From Halorubellus sp. JP-L1 (lineage in GTDB: Archaea > Halobacteriota > Halobacteria > Halobacteriales > Natrialbaceae), in NCBI RefSeq assembly GCF_011440375.1, contig NZ_JAAOIR010000001.1, forward strand, positions 1,612,001 through 1,676,000: DNA of 64,000 nucleotides. Reading direction: 5' to 3'. This document shows positions 53,598-63,400 of the stretch, piece by piece. Every line of letters starts with the position of its first letter. Position 1 is the stretch's first letter. Position numbers and translations under genes: made by a program. The notes beneath the pieces are model-generated. The model was given only the letters and a program-made list of their open reading frames with translations. It was not told where the DNA came from and searched no databases.

Positions 53598-54820
53598 CCG
53601 CGAGCGGAACGGCGACGCCCGCCGCGCTCGACGACGAGGCCGTCCTGCTCGTCGGGCACGGCTCGCGTCGCGAGAAGTCAAACGAGCAGGTTCGCGCGCT
53701 CGCGGCCGACCTCGAGGGGCGCCTCGGCGTCCCCGTCGACGCCGGATTCCTCGAACTCGCCGAGCCGGACATCGCCGACGCCATCGACGCGCTCGCGGCG
53801 AGCGTCTCCCGCGTGACGCTCGTCCAGCTGTCGCTGTTCGCCGCGAGCCACGTCAAGAACGACGTCCCGCTCGCCGTCCAGCAAGCGCGGACCGCGCACC
53901 CGGACCTGACGGTGCACAGCGGCGCGCACCTCGGCGTCCACCCGGCGCTCGTCGACCTGCTCGACGACCGCGCCGCCGCGGTCGAAGCCGACCTCGGCGT
54001 CGACCGAGAGGCCGACGACGTCGCAGTCGTCCTCTGCGCGCGTGGGTCCAGCGACCCGGACGCGAACGCCGACGCGCACAAGCTCGCCCGCCTGCTCTAC
54101 GAAGGCCGGGCGTTCGCGAGCGTCGACACCGCGTTCGTCGGCGTCACCGACCCGCTCCTCGACGAGGCGCTCCACGACGTCGCGAAGCGTCGGCCGGACG
54201 CCGTCGTCGTCCTGCCCTACATGCTCGGCGACGGCGTCCTCACCGGCCGGGTCCGCGACGGCGCCGACGCGTTCGACGACGAGTACCCCTACGTCGACGC
54301 CGCCGCCGGCGACCCCCTGGGTACGGACCCCCGCATCCTCGACGTCCTCGGCGACCGCTGGCAGGAAGCCCGCACCGACTCGGTCGACATGTCCTGTGAC
54401 ACGTGCAAGTACAAGGTCGAACTCGACGGCTACGAGGCGGACGTCGGCGGCGCTCGCGCAATGCTCCGCGCACTCACCCACCAGAGCGAGCACGCCGACC
54501 GGGACGACGTCGACGACGACCCGCACGTCCACGACGCGCCCGAGAAGCACGTCGCCGTCTGCACGAATCAGACGTGCGCCGCCGACGGCGCACCCGCCGT
54601 CCTCGAAGGCCTCCGGCAGGCCGCCAGGGACTCCGAGGAATGCGACGCTCGCATCACGCGGTCGTCGTGCCTCGGTCGCTGCGGCGACGGCCCGATGGTC
54701 GCCGTCTACCCCGACGGCGTCTGGTACGGCGACGTCGATGGCGACGACGCAGACCGCATCGTCTCCTCGCACCTCGACCGCGAGCGCATCGTCTCCGACC
54801 TCGTCGACCAAACGCTATAA
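53594..54820 (+). CDS. cbiX: sirohydrochlorin cobaltochelatase CbiX fused to a ferredoxin domain
   Basis: A 408-residue fusion. Residues ~15-260 are two CbiX-type chelatase halves: AVLLVGHGSRREKSNEQVRAL and later VVLCARGSSDPDANADAHKLAR, with FLELAEPDIADAI and AFVGVTDPLLDEAL. They insert cobalt into sirohydrochlorin. A Cys-rich linker follows (MSCDTCKYKVELDGYEADVGGARAML). The end is a thioredoxin-like [2Fe-2S] ferredoxin domain (VAVCTNQTCAADG ... RSSCLGRCGDGPMVAVYPDGVWYGDV). The start is GTG at 53594, overlapping the previous stop (gtga). Function of the fused cluster domain is not known. Confidence 0.9.
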   Translation: MTASGTATPAALDDEAVLLVGHGSRREKSNEQVRALAADLEGRLGVPVDAGFLELAEPDIADAIDALAASVSRVTLVQLSLFAASHVKNDVPLAVQQARTAHPDLTVHSGAHLGVHPALVDLLDDRAAAVEADLGVDREADDVAVVLCARGSSDPDANADAHKLARLLYEGRAFASVDTAFVGVTDPLLDEALHDVAKRRPDAVVVLPYMLGDGVLTGRVRDGADAFDDEYPYVDAAAGDPLGTDPRILDVLGDRWQEARTDSVDMSCDTCKYKVELDGYEADVGGARAMLRALTHQSEHADRDDVDDDPHVHDAPEKHVAVCTNQTCAADGAPAVLEGLRQAARDSEECDARITRSSCLGRCGDGPMVAVYPDGVWYGDVDGDDADRIVSSHLDRERIVSDLVDQTL

Positions 54821-54827
54821 TCCACCA

Positions 54828-55199
54828 ATGAGCTGCTACGAACTCGAAGCCCTACGACTCGGCCTGATGAACGTCCTCGGCACCGACGACCGCGCCGCGC
54901 GCGAGCACGCCGAGAAAGAACTCGACGGGCACCTCGACGGTCCCGTCGAGGCGCTCGCGAACGCGGAGAGCCTCGCCGCCATCGAACGCCACCTCGACGC
55001 CGCGCTCGTCGACCTCGAAGCGGAGATCGCGGCGACGGACGCCGACGACCCCGAGTACGATTACCTGCGCGGGCGGCTCGTCGCCGTCCGCGACGCCGAA
55101 CGCGCCGTCGCCCGTCTCACGACCCAGGGCGAGAGCGTCCTCGACGGGCTCGGGGACGCCCACGACGTCCTGCACGAGGCGTTCCCCGTCGATGAGTGA
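54828..55199 (+). CDS. DUF3209 family protein
   Basis: A 123-residue protein of the DUF3209 family, commonly found beside cobalamin genes. It starts MSCYELEALRLGLMNVLG and is mainly helical (HAEKELDGHLDGPVEALANAESLAAIERHLDAALVDLEAEIA). The MSCYE start resembles the Cys region of the CbiX linker. Role unknown. It follows cbiX by 7 bp and overlaps the next gene by 8 bp. Confidence 0.85.
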   Translation: MSCYELEALRLGLMNVLGTDDRAAREHAEKELDGHLDGPVEALANAESLAAIERHLDAALVDLEAEIAATDADDPEYDYLRGRLVAVRDAERAVARLTTQGESVLDGLGDAHDVLHEAFPVDE

Positions 55200-56445
55200 G
55201 CGCGATGCGTGGACGAACGCGAGCCCGGACGAACGCGCCGCCGTCTCGCTCGGAGACGTCGACCCGGCGCGGTCGCACCACGCCGGCCGCCGGTCCGCGG
55301 TCGCGTTCACCGGGGACGTCGTCGTCGCCGGCAGCGCGGACGGCGACGTCGTCGCGTTCGATCGCGAGACGCTCGCCGAACGCTGGCGCACATCGCCCGC
55401 GGCCGGCGACGACCCGTCGGTCGTCTCGATAGCGGTCTACGACGGCGGGCTCCTGGCCGGGGAGCGCTCCGCCCGCGGTGGCGTTCGCTGCCTCGACCCG
55501 TCCAACGGCAGCGTCCGCTTCCGCATCGAGACGCGCGAGGACGTCGGTCGCCCGCAGCGCCGGACGCGGTTCTTCCTGCCGTTCGTCGTCGACGTCGTCG
55601 GCGACGGCGAGCGCGCGTACGTCGCGTCGCGGCGCTACGAGCGCGACGGCGACGACCGCGTCTTCCGCAGCGTCGTGTTCGCGCTCGACGCCGACGGGGC
55701 GCGCACGTGGACGTACGAGACCGACGCCTCGGTGATCGCGCTCGACGCGCGCGACGACCGACTGGCGGTCGCGCACAACCGCTGTCCGGGCGCGGACCAG
55801 CACGGCCTCGTCGTGCTCGACGCCGACGCCGGCCGCCGCCGCTACGACTGGGACCCCGGCACCGACGGCCAGCGGCGCGTCGGCGACGTCTCCCTGCTCG
55901 CCGATGGCGCGGTCGTCGCGAGCCACGGCGACTACTGCGGCTACCGGCTCGCCGACGGCGGCCGCGTCCGCTGGCGCGTCGACCTCGCCACGTCGACCGA
56001 GGTGGGCGACGAGACGCTGTACGCGTACCCGAACCACGTCCACGCGACCGAGGACGGCGTCGTCTTCGTCACCGGGAACACGTACCCCGAGGACGGCCGC
56101 GAGACCGACGGCCTGCACCCCGACGAACACACCGCGTTCGGCGTGTCGCCCGGCGGCGACCGGCGCTGGCGCGCCGACGTCGGCGGGTTCGCGACCGAGG
56201 TCGCGACCGACGGCGACCGCGTGGTCGTCCCCGGCGCCCAGCACTTCCGAGCGCGAGACGCCGACGGCCACGGCCTCCGCACGTTCGACGTCGCCGACGG
56301 CCCGCTCGAAGACCGCGCGACCGACGGCGTCGTCACCGCCGTCGCGCTCGACGGGGACGCCGTCGCCGCCGTCGAGGAACCCGTCGTCTACCACGACGAC
56401 GGCATCGAGCGCGGCGCGTCCCGACTGCACCGCCACTCCGCGTAG
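55192..56445 (+). CDS. PQQ-binding-like beta-propeller protein at the end of the cob operon
   Basis: A 417-residue beta-propeller. Repeats such as AVAFTGDVVVAGSADGDVVAFDRETLAERWRT and RTWTYETDASVIALDARDDRLAVAHN have the W/A-x-x-D pattern of PQQ/WD-like blades. No signal peptide is present, so it is cytoplasmic. It overlaps the DUF3209 gene by 8 bp, so it probably belongs to the operon, perhaps as a scaffold. Its last 31 bp, with the stop, are repeated four times downstream. Confidence 0.75.
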   Translation: MSERDAWTNASPDERAAVSLGDVDPARSHHAGRRSAVAFTGDVVVAGSADGDVVAFDRETLAERWRTSPAAGDDPSVVSIAVYDGGLLAGERSARGGVRCLDPSNGSVRFRIETREDVGRPQRRTRFFLPFVVDVVGDGERAYVASRRYERDGDDRVFRSVVFALDADGARTWTYETDASVIALDARDDRLAVAHNRCPGADQHGLVVLDADAGRRRYDWDPGTDGQRRVGDVSLLADGAVVASHGDYCGYRLADGGRVRWRVDLATSTEVGDETLYAYPNHVHATEDGVVFVTGNTYPEDGRETDGLHPDEHTAFGVSPGGDRRWRADVGGFATEVATDGDRVVVPGAQHFRARDADGHGLRTFDVADGPLEDRATDGVVTAVALDGDAVAAVEEPVVYHDDGIERGASRLHRHSA

Positions 56446-56538
56446 CGCGTCCCGACTGCACCGCCACTCCGCGTAGCGCATCCTGACTGCACCGCCACTC
56501 CGCGTAGCGCGTCCCGACTGCACCGCCACTCCGCGTAG
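56415..56538. repeat. four tandem 31-bp repeats starting in a gene 3' end
   Basis: Units at 56415-56445, 56446-56476, 56477-56507 (two mismatches) and 56508-56538. The first ends exactly at the stop codon of the propeller gene, and each later unit repeats the final codons and stop. No spacers are present. Confidence 0.92.
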
Positions 56539-56645
56539 CGCGCGTCGTCCAGGCTCCTGTTCTCTCTTTCCGCATCGAGCAGTGGCGATGCGTCTCGACG
56601 GTTCGCTGGTCGGTCGCCAGGAGCAGGTCCGGGGTCGGGTGGCGA

Positions 56646-57023
56646 TCAGTCGGCGGTCGCGTCGTCGACTCCGAGCGGTGGTTCGTCGTCGGGGCCGAGG
56701 CCGAGTTCGTCGGCGTCGTGGCCGAACTCGGCGCGCATGAGTTCGGGGACGTCCTCTGGCGTGACGTCGCTGTACCAGCGGCTCCGTGGGTGGATGGCGA
56801 TGGCAGTACCGTCTGCGCTGCAAAGTCCGAGGCACGTCGTCTCGGCGAGCTGGACGGGCGACCAGAAGACGCCGCGGTCGCGGAGCCAGTCCGCGACTGC
56901 GTCGTAGACGGCGTCGCCGTGGGCGTCCGCGCAGGCGGCGTAGTCGCTGTCGCGGGCGTTCGTGCAGACGAGGACGTGGTCGGTGAACCCGCTGTCTTCG
57001 ATCTCTCGAGTGCGGTCGCGCAT
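56646..57023 (-). CDS. (2Fe-2S) ferredoxin-domain protein
   Basis: A 125-residue protein with a thioredoxin-like [2Fe-2S] fold. Cluster cysteines are in HVLVCTNARDSDYAAC and AETTCLGLCSADGTAIAIHPRSRWYSDVTPEDV. The same domain is fused to CbiX in this window. It is coupled to cbtA by a stop/start overlap (57023), so a role in cobalamin synthesis or cobalt uptake is likely; an electron-transfer partner for a chelatase is one option. Confidence 0.85.
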   Translation of the reverse strand: MRDRTREIEDSGFTDHVLVCTNARDSDYAACADAHGDAVYDAVADWLRDRGVFWSPVQLAETTCLGLCSADGTAIAIHPRSRWYSDVTPEDVPELMRAEFGHDADELGLGPDDEPPLGVDDATAD

Positions 57024-57808
57024 CAGTCCGCGCTCGCCGCCGCCGGGGCGTGGTCGTCGCCGAGTCCGGGAGTATTCGTCGCGCCGCCCGGCGCTGGCTG
57101 GAGGTGGGCGTGCGTCGCCGCGAGGACGAGCCAGAGGACGAGCTGTCCGAAGGCGACGGCACCGACGTAGCCCGCGGCGAGCCCGTCTGGCAGGGCTGCG
57201 CTCGCGGCTGCAGGGGCAGTCGGTACTGGAGCGATGACGCCGACGGTCGCGAGTACGAGCAGCGGTACGCTCGCAGCGAGCGCGCCTACCGGTCGGCTCG
57301 CTGCGGCGCGACCGCGCCGGTACCCGACCACGGCGAGCGCGCACGCGAGTGCGCCGGCGAGCATCGTCGCGGCGTAGACGCCGAGTCGCGTCTCGACGGA
57401 GAGTGCGGCCTCGACGCCCGGCGGCGTGGGCGGGAGGACGAGCCACGGCGCGCCCGAGACGGTGACGAACCCGGCAGCCCCGAGCACGTAGCTCCGCGCG
57501 CCGCCGGTGCCGGGGATGGCGGGTTCGAGCAGGTAGAACGCGCCGCCGAAGGCGACGACGCCGAGGAGCAGTCCCCAGAGCACGCCGCCGGCGACGCTCG
57601 CCGCGGTCGTCGTCGCAGCCGACACCGCGCTCGCCGCGTGCTCGTGGCCGTCGCCCTCGTGCGCGCCGCCGCCGGCGTGGTGGTCGCCGTGGCCGAGTTC
57701 CTCGGCGACGCCGACGAGCGGGGTCCCGACGAGCGCGACGAACAGGCCGAAGACGAGGCCAGCGACGACGCCGGCCTTCGCGCCGCGGACGAGGTGGGCG
57801 ACGAGCAT
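57023..57808 (-). CDS. cbtA: cobalt transporter CbtA
   Basis: A 261-residue membrane protein of the CbtA family, predicted cobalt uptake. Five to six membrane helices are visible (AGVVAGLVFGLFVALVGTPLV; VAGGVLWGLLLGVVAFGGAFYLL; YVLGAAGFVTVSG; YAATMLAGALACALAVVGY; VPLLVLATVGVIAPV; GYVGAVAFGQLVLWLVLAA). An externally placed His-rich loop (HGDHHAGGGAHEGDGHEH) could bind the metal. It overlaps cbtB and the ferredoxin gene by one codon, so the three are one transcript. Confidence 0.88.
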   Translation of the reverse strand: MLVAHLVRGAKAGVVAGLVFGLFVALVGTPLVGVAEELGHGDHHAGGGAHEGDGHEHAASAVSAATTTAASVAGGVLWGLLLGVVAFGGAFYLLEPAIPGTGGARSYVLGAAGFVTVSGAPWLVLPPTPPGVEAALSVETRLGVYAATMLAGALACALAVVGYRRGRAAASRPVGALAASVPLLVLATVGVIAPVPTAPAAASAALPDGLAAGYVGAVAFGQLVLWLVLAATHAHLQPAPGGATNTPGLGDDHAPAAASAD

Positions 57809-57996
57809 CAGTGACAGACGACGCCGGCGGCGTGCCGGAAGTTGTGCAGGGAGTCGTGCGCTGCGGGGTCCTGGAGGACCAGCAAGGTGAACGCGATCGC
57901 TGCGACGAGCCCGAGCCCGGTCGCGATCTGGCCTGCGGTGAGGGTGGTGCGTGCGCGGTCGAAGCGGTCGTGGACGGTGTCCTGTGCGGCCGACAT
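57808..57996 (-). CDS. cbtB: cobalt transporter subunit CbtB
   Basis: A 62-residue protein with a single membrane helix (IATGLGLVAAIAFTLLVLQ) and the characteristic C-terminal His motif HDSLHNFRHAAGVVCH, thought to bind cobalt. It overlaps cbtA by one base. The size and motif match CbtB. Confidence 0.9.
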   Translation of the reverse strand: MSAAQDTVHDRFDRARTTLTAGQIATGLGLVAAIAFTLLVLQDPAAHDSLHNFRHAAGVVCH

Positions 57997-58057
57997 ACTA
58001 AATCTGGATTGGACAAGAACAAGTGAGATTGTAAAAGTTTCGTGTCTGTTCGACTGT

Positions 58058-58158
58058 CGGCCGACCGCGTCGTTGAGGCGAGCTACGACCGGCGGCCGAC
58101 CGCGTCGTTGAGGCGAGCTACGACCGGCGGCCGACCGCGTCGTTGAGGCGAGCTACGG
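58058..58158. repeat. three tandem 35-bp repeats at a gene 3' end
   Basis: Units at 58058-58092, 58093-58127 and 58128-58158 (partial). The third runs into the stop codon of the chelatase gene, and the repeat resembles that gene's last codons. No spacers are present. Confidence 0.9.
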
Positions 58159-60441
58159 CCCTCGACCGGCCGCGTCGGCGACCGTCGCGTCCACGCGCTC
58201 CGCCGTGAGCGCCGAGAGCGGTACGCGCTCGCCGTCGCTCGCCGCCACGAGCGCATCCGTCACCGTCGCGCGCTCGTCGCCGCCGGCGTCCACGACCACG
58301 ACGGCCGCGTCCCGCTCGGCGAGCCCGCGGGCCGCCCGCCGCGTCGCCGCCACCGGGCTTCCGTCGGCGACGTTCGCCCGGCCGTCGGTCACGACGACCA
58401 CGACGCTCGCGGCCGGGTCCGCACGGTCCAGCACGCGACCGGCCGTCCGCAGGCCCGCCGGCAGCGGCGTCCGATCGCCGGTCGGCAGCGACTTCAGGTG
58501 CCGAGCGGCGAGCGTGACGCTGTCCGTCGGCGGCAGCAACACCTCGGCGTCCTCGCCCGCGAACGCGACGAACCCGACGGCGTCCCGGTGCTGGTACGCG
58601 TCCTCCAGCAGGTCGAGCACGGTGCCCTTCGCCGCGCGCATCGCCGGCCGCATCGACGCGCTCGCGTCCACGACGAACAGCACGAGCGCCGACGCCTCGC
58701 CCGCCCTGACCGACGCGCGCAGGTCCCGGGACTCGACGGCGTCCGCGCCGCGAGCGCTCGCCGCGCGCACCGACGCCGCAGCGTCCACGCTCGAACTGGA
58801 CGCGTCCGCCCGCTCGGTCCGCACCCGCGGCCCCGTCGCGTCCACGCTCGGCGACCTCGCGGCCCGCGACCCGCTCCCGGACCCGACGTCGCCGACCGGG
58901 TCCGGCGGTTCGAGGTCCGGTGCGGTCGCCTCGCCGACGCCTGCGCGCTCCTGGCCCGCCACCAGCGGCGTCCCGGACTCCTCGTCGTCCGCGTCCGCAT
59001 CCGGCCGCTCCGCGTCGGCGTCCTCGAACCCGCCGTCTTCGCGCCCATCACCGCCCGCTTGCCGCGGTCGCGGACTCGCGTCCTGCGAGGCGTCCCCGTC
59101 GGTATCGTCCCCCGGCTTCTCGCCGTCGCCGGCCGCATCGTCGGTGTTTTCGCCGTCGTCGGCCGCATCGTCGGTGTTTTCGCCGTCGTCGGCCGTCGGC
59201 GTCGCCGCGCCGGCCGTCCCCTCGCCCTCGTCCGAACCGTCCGGCTCCGGGGCCGCGTCGCCGGCGGTCGTCCCTCCTTCGTCGCCGCCGGGGTCCGCGG
59301 CGTCGTCGGTGGTCTCGCGTCCGTCGCCGTCTGCCGAGGCGTCGCCGTCTCCCGTCTCCTCGCCACCGTTCGCCCCGTCGTCGCCGTCCCCTGCGTCCCC
59401 GTCACCGTCCTCGAAGTGCTCGTCGATCACGTCCGCGGCGTCGGGGGCGTCCTCGAACGGTTGGGTGCGGAGGCGGTGCGGGAGCGCGTACCGGGCGGCC
59501 GCCTCGACGTCCTCCCGTTCGACGACGTCGCGGCCGTCGAGTGCGGCGAGGGCGCGTGCGGTCCGGGCGGTCGCGATGTCGCCGCGGTGGCCGTCGACGC
59601 CGGCGTCCCGGCAGAGTTCCGCGACCTCGGCGCGCAGGTCGCCGGAGAGCGAGACGTCGTCGATGCGGGTCCTGGCGTCGAGCAGTCGCTCGCGGGAGTC
59701 GTCGCCGTTGCCGTCGTCGTCGGGTTCTACGGCCGCCGTATCGTCGTCGAGCGCCTGGTCGATGATGGCGACGCGGTCGTCGACGGCGTCGCAGCCGGTG
59801 ACCGTCGCCTGGAGCGCGAAGCGGTCGCGGAGTTGGGGGCGGAGGTCGCCCTCCTCGGGGTTCATCGTGCCGACGAGCGCGAACGCGGCGGGATGGGTGA
59901 CGCTGACGCCGTCGCGCTCCACGCGGTTGACCCCGCTGGCGGCGGCGGACAGCAGGACGTCGACGAGGTGGTCGTCGAGGAGGTTCACCTCGTCGACGTA
60001 GAGGATGCCACGGTGGGCGCGCGCGAGCAGGCCGGGGTCGAACGTGTGCTCGCCGTCGAGCGCGTCGGAGACGGAGAGCGTGCCGACGACGCGCTCGCGG
60101 GTCGCACCGAGCGGGAGCGTGACGAGCGGCACGGGTCGCGTCGTCATCGGCGGGTCCGCGCGAGACTGGCAGTCCGCGCACTGGAGCGCCGGGTCCTCGG
60201 GGTGACAGCCGAACTCGCAGTCGGCGACGGCGCGCTGGTCGGGGAGCAGGTCGGCCAGTCCCTGGACGGCGGTGGACTTCGCCGTGCCCTTCTCGCCCTG
60301 AACGAGGAGACCGTCGAGGTCGTCGTCGACGGCGACCGCGAGCAGCGCCTCCTTGAGTTCGCGCTGGCCGACGACGTCGTCGAACGCCGGCCGGTCGCGG
60401 CGGGCGTGCGAGGGTTTTTTGTGACCACCGTAATCAATCAT
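58153..60441 (-). CDS. ChlI/ChlD-type chelatase subunit (AAA+ and VWA fused)
   Basis: A 762-residue chelatase subunit. The AAA+ part has Walker A GEKGTAKST (residues ~49-57), a Cys-rich insert (CEFGCHPEDPALQCADC), Walker B ILYVDEVNLL (~146-155) and ALVGTMNPEEGDLRPQLRDRFAL. A very acidic, repetitive linker (a 30-bp DNA repeat at 59131-59190 encodes ten-residue repeats) leads to a VWA domain with MIDAS DASASM near residue 590. It would drive metal insertion by CobN, encoded divergently 34 bp away. The ATG at 60441 is the first in-family start. Confidence 0.9.
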   Translation of the reverse strand: MIDYGGHKKPSHARRDRPAFDDVVGQRELKEALLAVAVDDDLDGLLVQGEKGTAKSTAVQGLADLLPDQRAVADCEFGCHPEDPALQCADCQSRADPPMTTRPVPLVTLPLGATRERVVGTLSVSDALDGEHTFDPGLLARAHRGILYVDEVNLLDDHLVDVLLSAAASGVNRVERDGVSVTHPAAFALVGTMNPEEGDLRPQLRDRFALQATVTGCDAVDDRVAIIDQALDDDTAAVEPDDDGNGDDSRERLLDARTRIDDVSLSGDLRAEVAELCRDAGVDGHRGDIATARTARALAALDGRDVVEREDVEAAARYALPHRLRTQPFEDAPDAADVIDEHFEDGDGDAGDGDDGANGGEETGDGDASADGDGRETTDDAADPGGDEGGTTAGDAAPEPDGSDEGEGTAGAATPTADDGENTDDAADDGENTDDAAGDGEKPGDDTDGDASQDASPRPRQAGGDGREDGGFEDADAERPDADADDEESGTPLVAGQERAGVGEATAPDLEPPDPVGDVGSGSGSRAARSPSVDATGPRVRTERADASSSSVDAAASVRAASARGADAVESRDLRASVRAGEASALVLFVVDASASMRPAMRAAKGTVLDLLEDAYQHRDAVGFVAFAGEDAEVLLPPTDSVTLAARHLKSLPTGDRTPLPAGLRTAGRVLDRADPAASVVVVVTDGRANVADGSPVAATRRAARGLAERDAAVVVVDAGGDERATVTDALVAASDGERVPLSALTAERVDATVADAAGRGP

Positions 60442-60475
60442 GGTTGTAGTAGAACAATAGAGGTTTAACAACGTT

Positions 60476-63400
60476 ATGCCACAGATCGGCCTGTACACAG
60501 CGACCGAGAACGAACTGGGCGCCGTCCAGCGCGCGGCCGGGCGCGTCGACACCGACCTCGTCGCTCGCTCCGAGAGCGACCTCGACGGCCAGGACGACGT
60601 CGCCGACTTCCTCGACGAACTCGAGGACGCCACCGCCGTCGTGCTCTGGCTGCACGGCGCCGAGGACAGCATGCCCGGCTACGAGCACGTCGTCGAGACG
60701 CTCCGCGACGCCGGCGTCCCGCTCGTCGTCAAGTCCACCGGCGACGCCTACGCGCACGAGGACACCACCGTCGACGCCGAGACGCGCGAGACCGTCTACG
60801 AGTACTTAGAACGGGGCGGCACCGCGAACGTCGCGAACTGCCTGCGCTTCCTCGTCGACGAGACGAGCGCCGACGGGGAGACCGACGACGACGCCGGCCG
60901 CGAGTACGACGCACCGGTCGCGCTCCCGACCGAGGGCGTCTACCACCCCGACCACCCGGGTGCGAGCTACGACGAGCTCGTCGCGACGTTCGACCCCGAC
61001 CGACCGACGGTCGCGGTGTGGTTCTACGAGTCCCACTGGACCCACGAGAACACGCGGTACGTCGACGCGCAGGTCCGCGCACTCGAAGCCGAGGGCGCGA
61101 ACGCCCTCCCGATCTTCTGCAACCCGGCGACCGATAGCGACGAGCAGGAAGACGCCGAGTGGGTGACCGACGAGTGGCTCGTCGACGACGACGGGAATCC
61201 GGTCGTCGACGCCGTGCTCTCGTCGTTCATGTTCTCGCTCTCCATGGACGAACGCGGCCGGTCGGCCAGCGACGAGGGCGAGGGCGCCCAGGAGGTGTTC
61301 CTCGACCGCCTCGGCGTTCCCGTCCTCCAGACGGTGACGACGATGCGCTCGCGCTCCCGGTACGAAGCCAGCGACACCGGCGTCATGGGGTTCGAACTCG
61401 CGCTCTCCGTCGCCCTCCCCGAGTTCGACGGGAACGTGATCACGCACCCCATCAGCGGGAAGGAACGCACCGACGACGACGCCGGCATCGGCACCGCGCC
61501 CAAACAGCACTTCCCGATCGAGGACCGCGTCGACCACGCCGCCCGCCTCGCCACGAACTGGGCGCGCCTCGGCTACCTCGAGAACGACGAGAAGCGCGTC
61601 GCGGTCGTTCTCCACAACTACCCGCCGAGCGACGACGGCATCGGCACCGCGTTCGGCCTCGACACCCCCGAGAGCACCGTCAACCTGCTCGACGAACTCG
61701 GGGCGCGTGGATACGACCTCGACGGGAAGACGCCGCCGAGCGGGCAGGCGCTCGTCGACGACCTCACGAGCCAGTTGACGCTCGACGACCGGTGGGTCGC
61801 GCCCGAGGACGTCCGCGACCTGAGCGTCGACGTCGTCGACTCCGGGCAGTATCGAGACTGGTTCGACGACCTCGACGACCGGTTCCAGGAGCACGTGGTC
61901 GACGAGTGGGGCGACCCGCCCGATCGCCCGTTCGCGATTCCCGGCGTCGAGTTCGGGAACGTCCTCGTGACCGTGCAGCCGCCGCGCGGGTTCGGGATGG
62001 ACCCGTCGAAGGTGTACCACGATTCGGCGCTCCAGCCGCCCCACGACTACGTCGCGTTCTACGCGTGGCTCCGTGAGCGGTTCGCGGCGGACGCGGTCGT
62101 CCACCTCGGCACGCACGGGAGCCTGGAGTGGCTCCCCGGGAAGACCGTCGGCCTCGACGGCGAGAGCGCGCCCGACCAGCTCGTCGACGACCTCCCGAAC
62201 GTCTACCCCTACATCGTGAACAACCCCGGGGAGGGCACGCAGGCCAAGCGCCGGTCGTACGCCGCCGTCGTCGACTACCTGACGCCGGTGATGCGCAACG
62301 CCGGCGCGTACGACGAACTCGCCGAACTCGAGGAGCTCGCCTCCCGGTACCGCGAGGCCGGCATGGAGGACGCCCGCAGCGACGACGGCGAGGCGCTCGC
62401 CGACCGCCTCCGCGAACTCGTCCACGAACTCGACCTCGCACTCGAACTCGGCATCGAGGGCGACGTCGAGGAGAAGGTGGACGTCCGCGGTCCCGAGGAG
62501 GCTGGAACGACGCTCGCGGAAGGCGAAGTTGCGGGCGATAGCGTCGACGTCGAGGAGCTCGTCGAGCGCGTCCACGAGTACGTCACGGACGTGAAGACGA
62601 CGCAGATCCGGATGGGGCTGCACACGCTGAGCGAGCCCCCCGAGGGCGAGCGCCTCGTCGAGTACCTCGTCGCGCTCACGAGGCTGGAGAACCCGGGCGC
62701 GCCGAGTCTCCGGGAGAGCGTCGCTGGCGTGCTCGGCGTCGACCACGAGCGGATGCTCGACGAACCCGGCACCTACGCAGACGACCTCGGGATGACGTAC
62801 GCCGAGGCCGCCGACGAGGTGTACGAGACGTGTCTCGAACTCGTCGAGCACCTCGCCGCGAGCGGCTTCGACGCCGAGGCGATCAACTGGAACCTCCTCG
62901 TCGTCGACCTCGACCCGCTCGGCGACGGCCGAGCCGAGAGCGGTGCGCACGGCGCCCTGCGGGAGGTCCTCCGGTTCGTCTGCGAGGAGGCGCAGCCGCG
63001 CGTCGACGGGGCGAGCGCCGAGGTCCCGCGTACCGCGGACGCGCTCGACGGGGAGTACGTCCCGCCGGGCGGGAGCGGCGCGCCGACGCGCGGCGGCGTC
63101 GACCTGCTACCCACGGCGCGGAACTTCTACACGCTCGACCCCCGGAAGGTGCCCGCGCGCTCGGCGTGGCACGTCGGCAAGCAGGTCGCCGACGGCGTGG
63201 CCGAACGCCACATGGAGGACGAGGGAGAGTACCCCGAGGAGGTCGGCGTGGTCGCGTGGGGGACGCCGACGGTGCGCACCCGCGGGGAGACCATCGCGCA
63301 GGTACTGGCGCTGATGGGCGTCGAACCCGAGTGGACCGACGCCGGGCGCGTCGACGACGTCGAACCTATCCCGCTCGAGGAACTCGACCGGCCCCGGATC

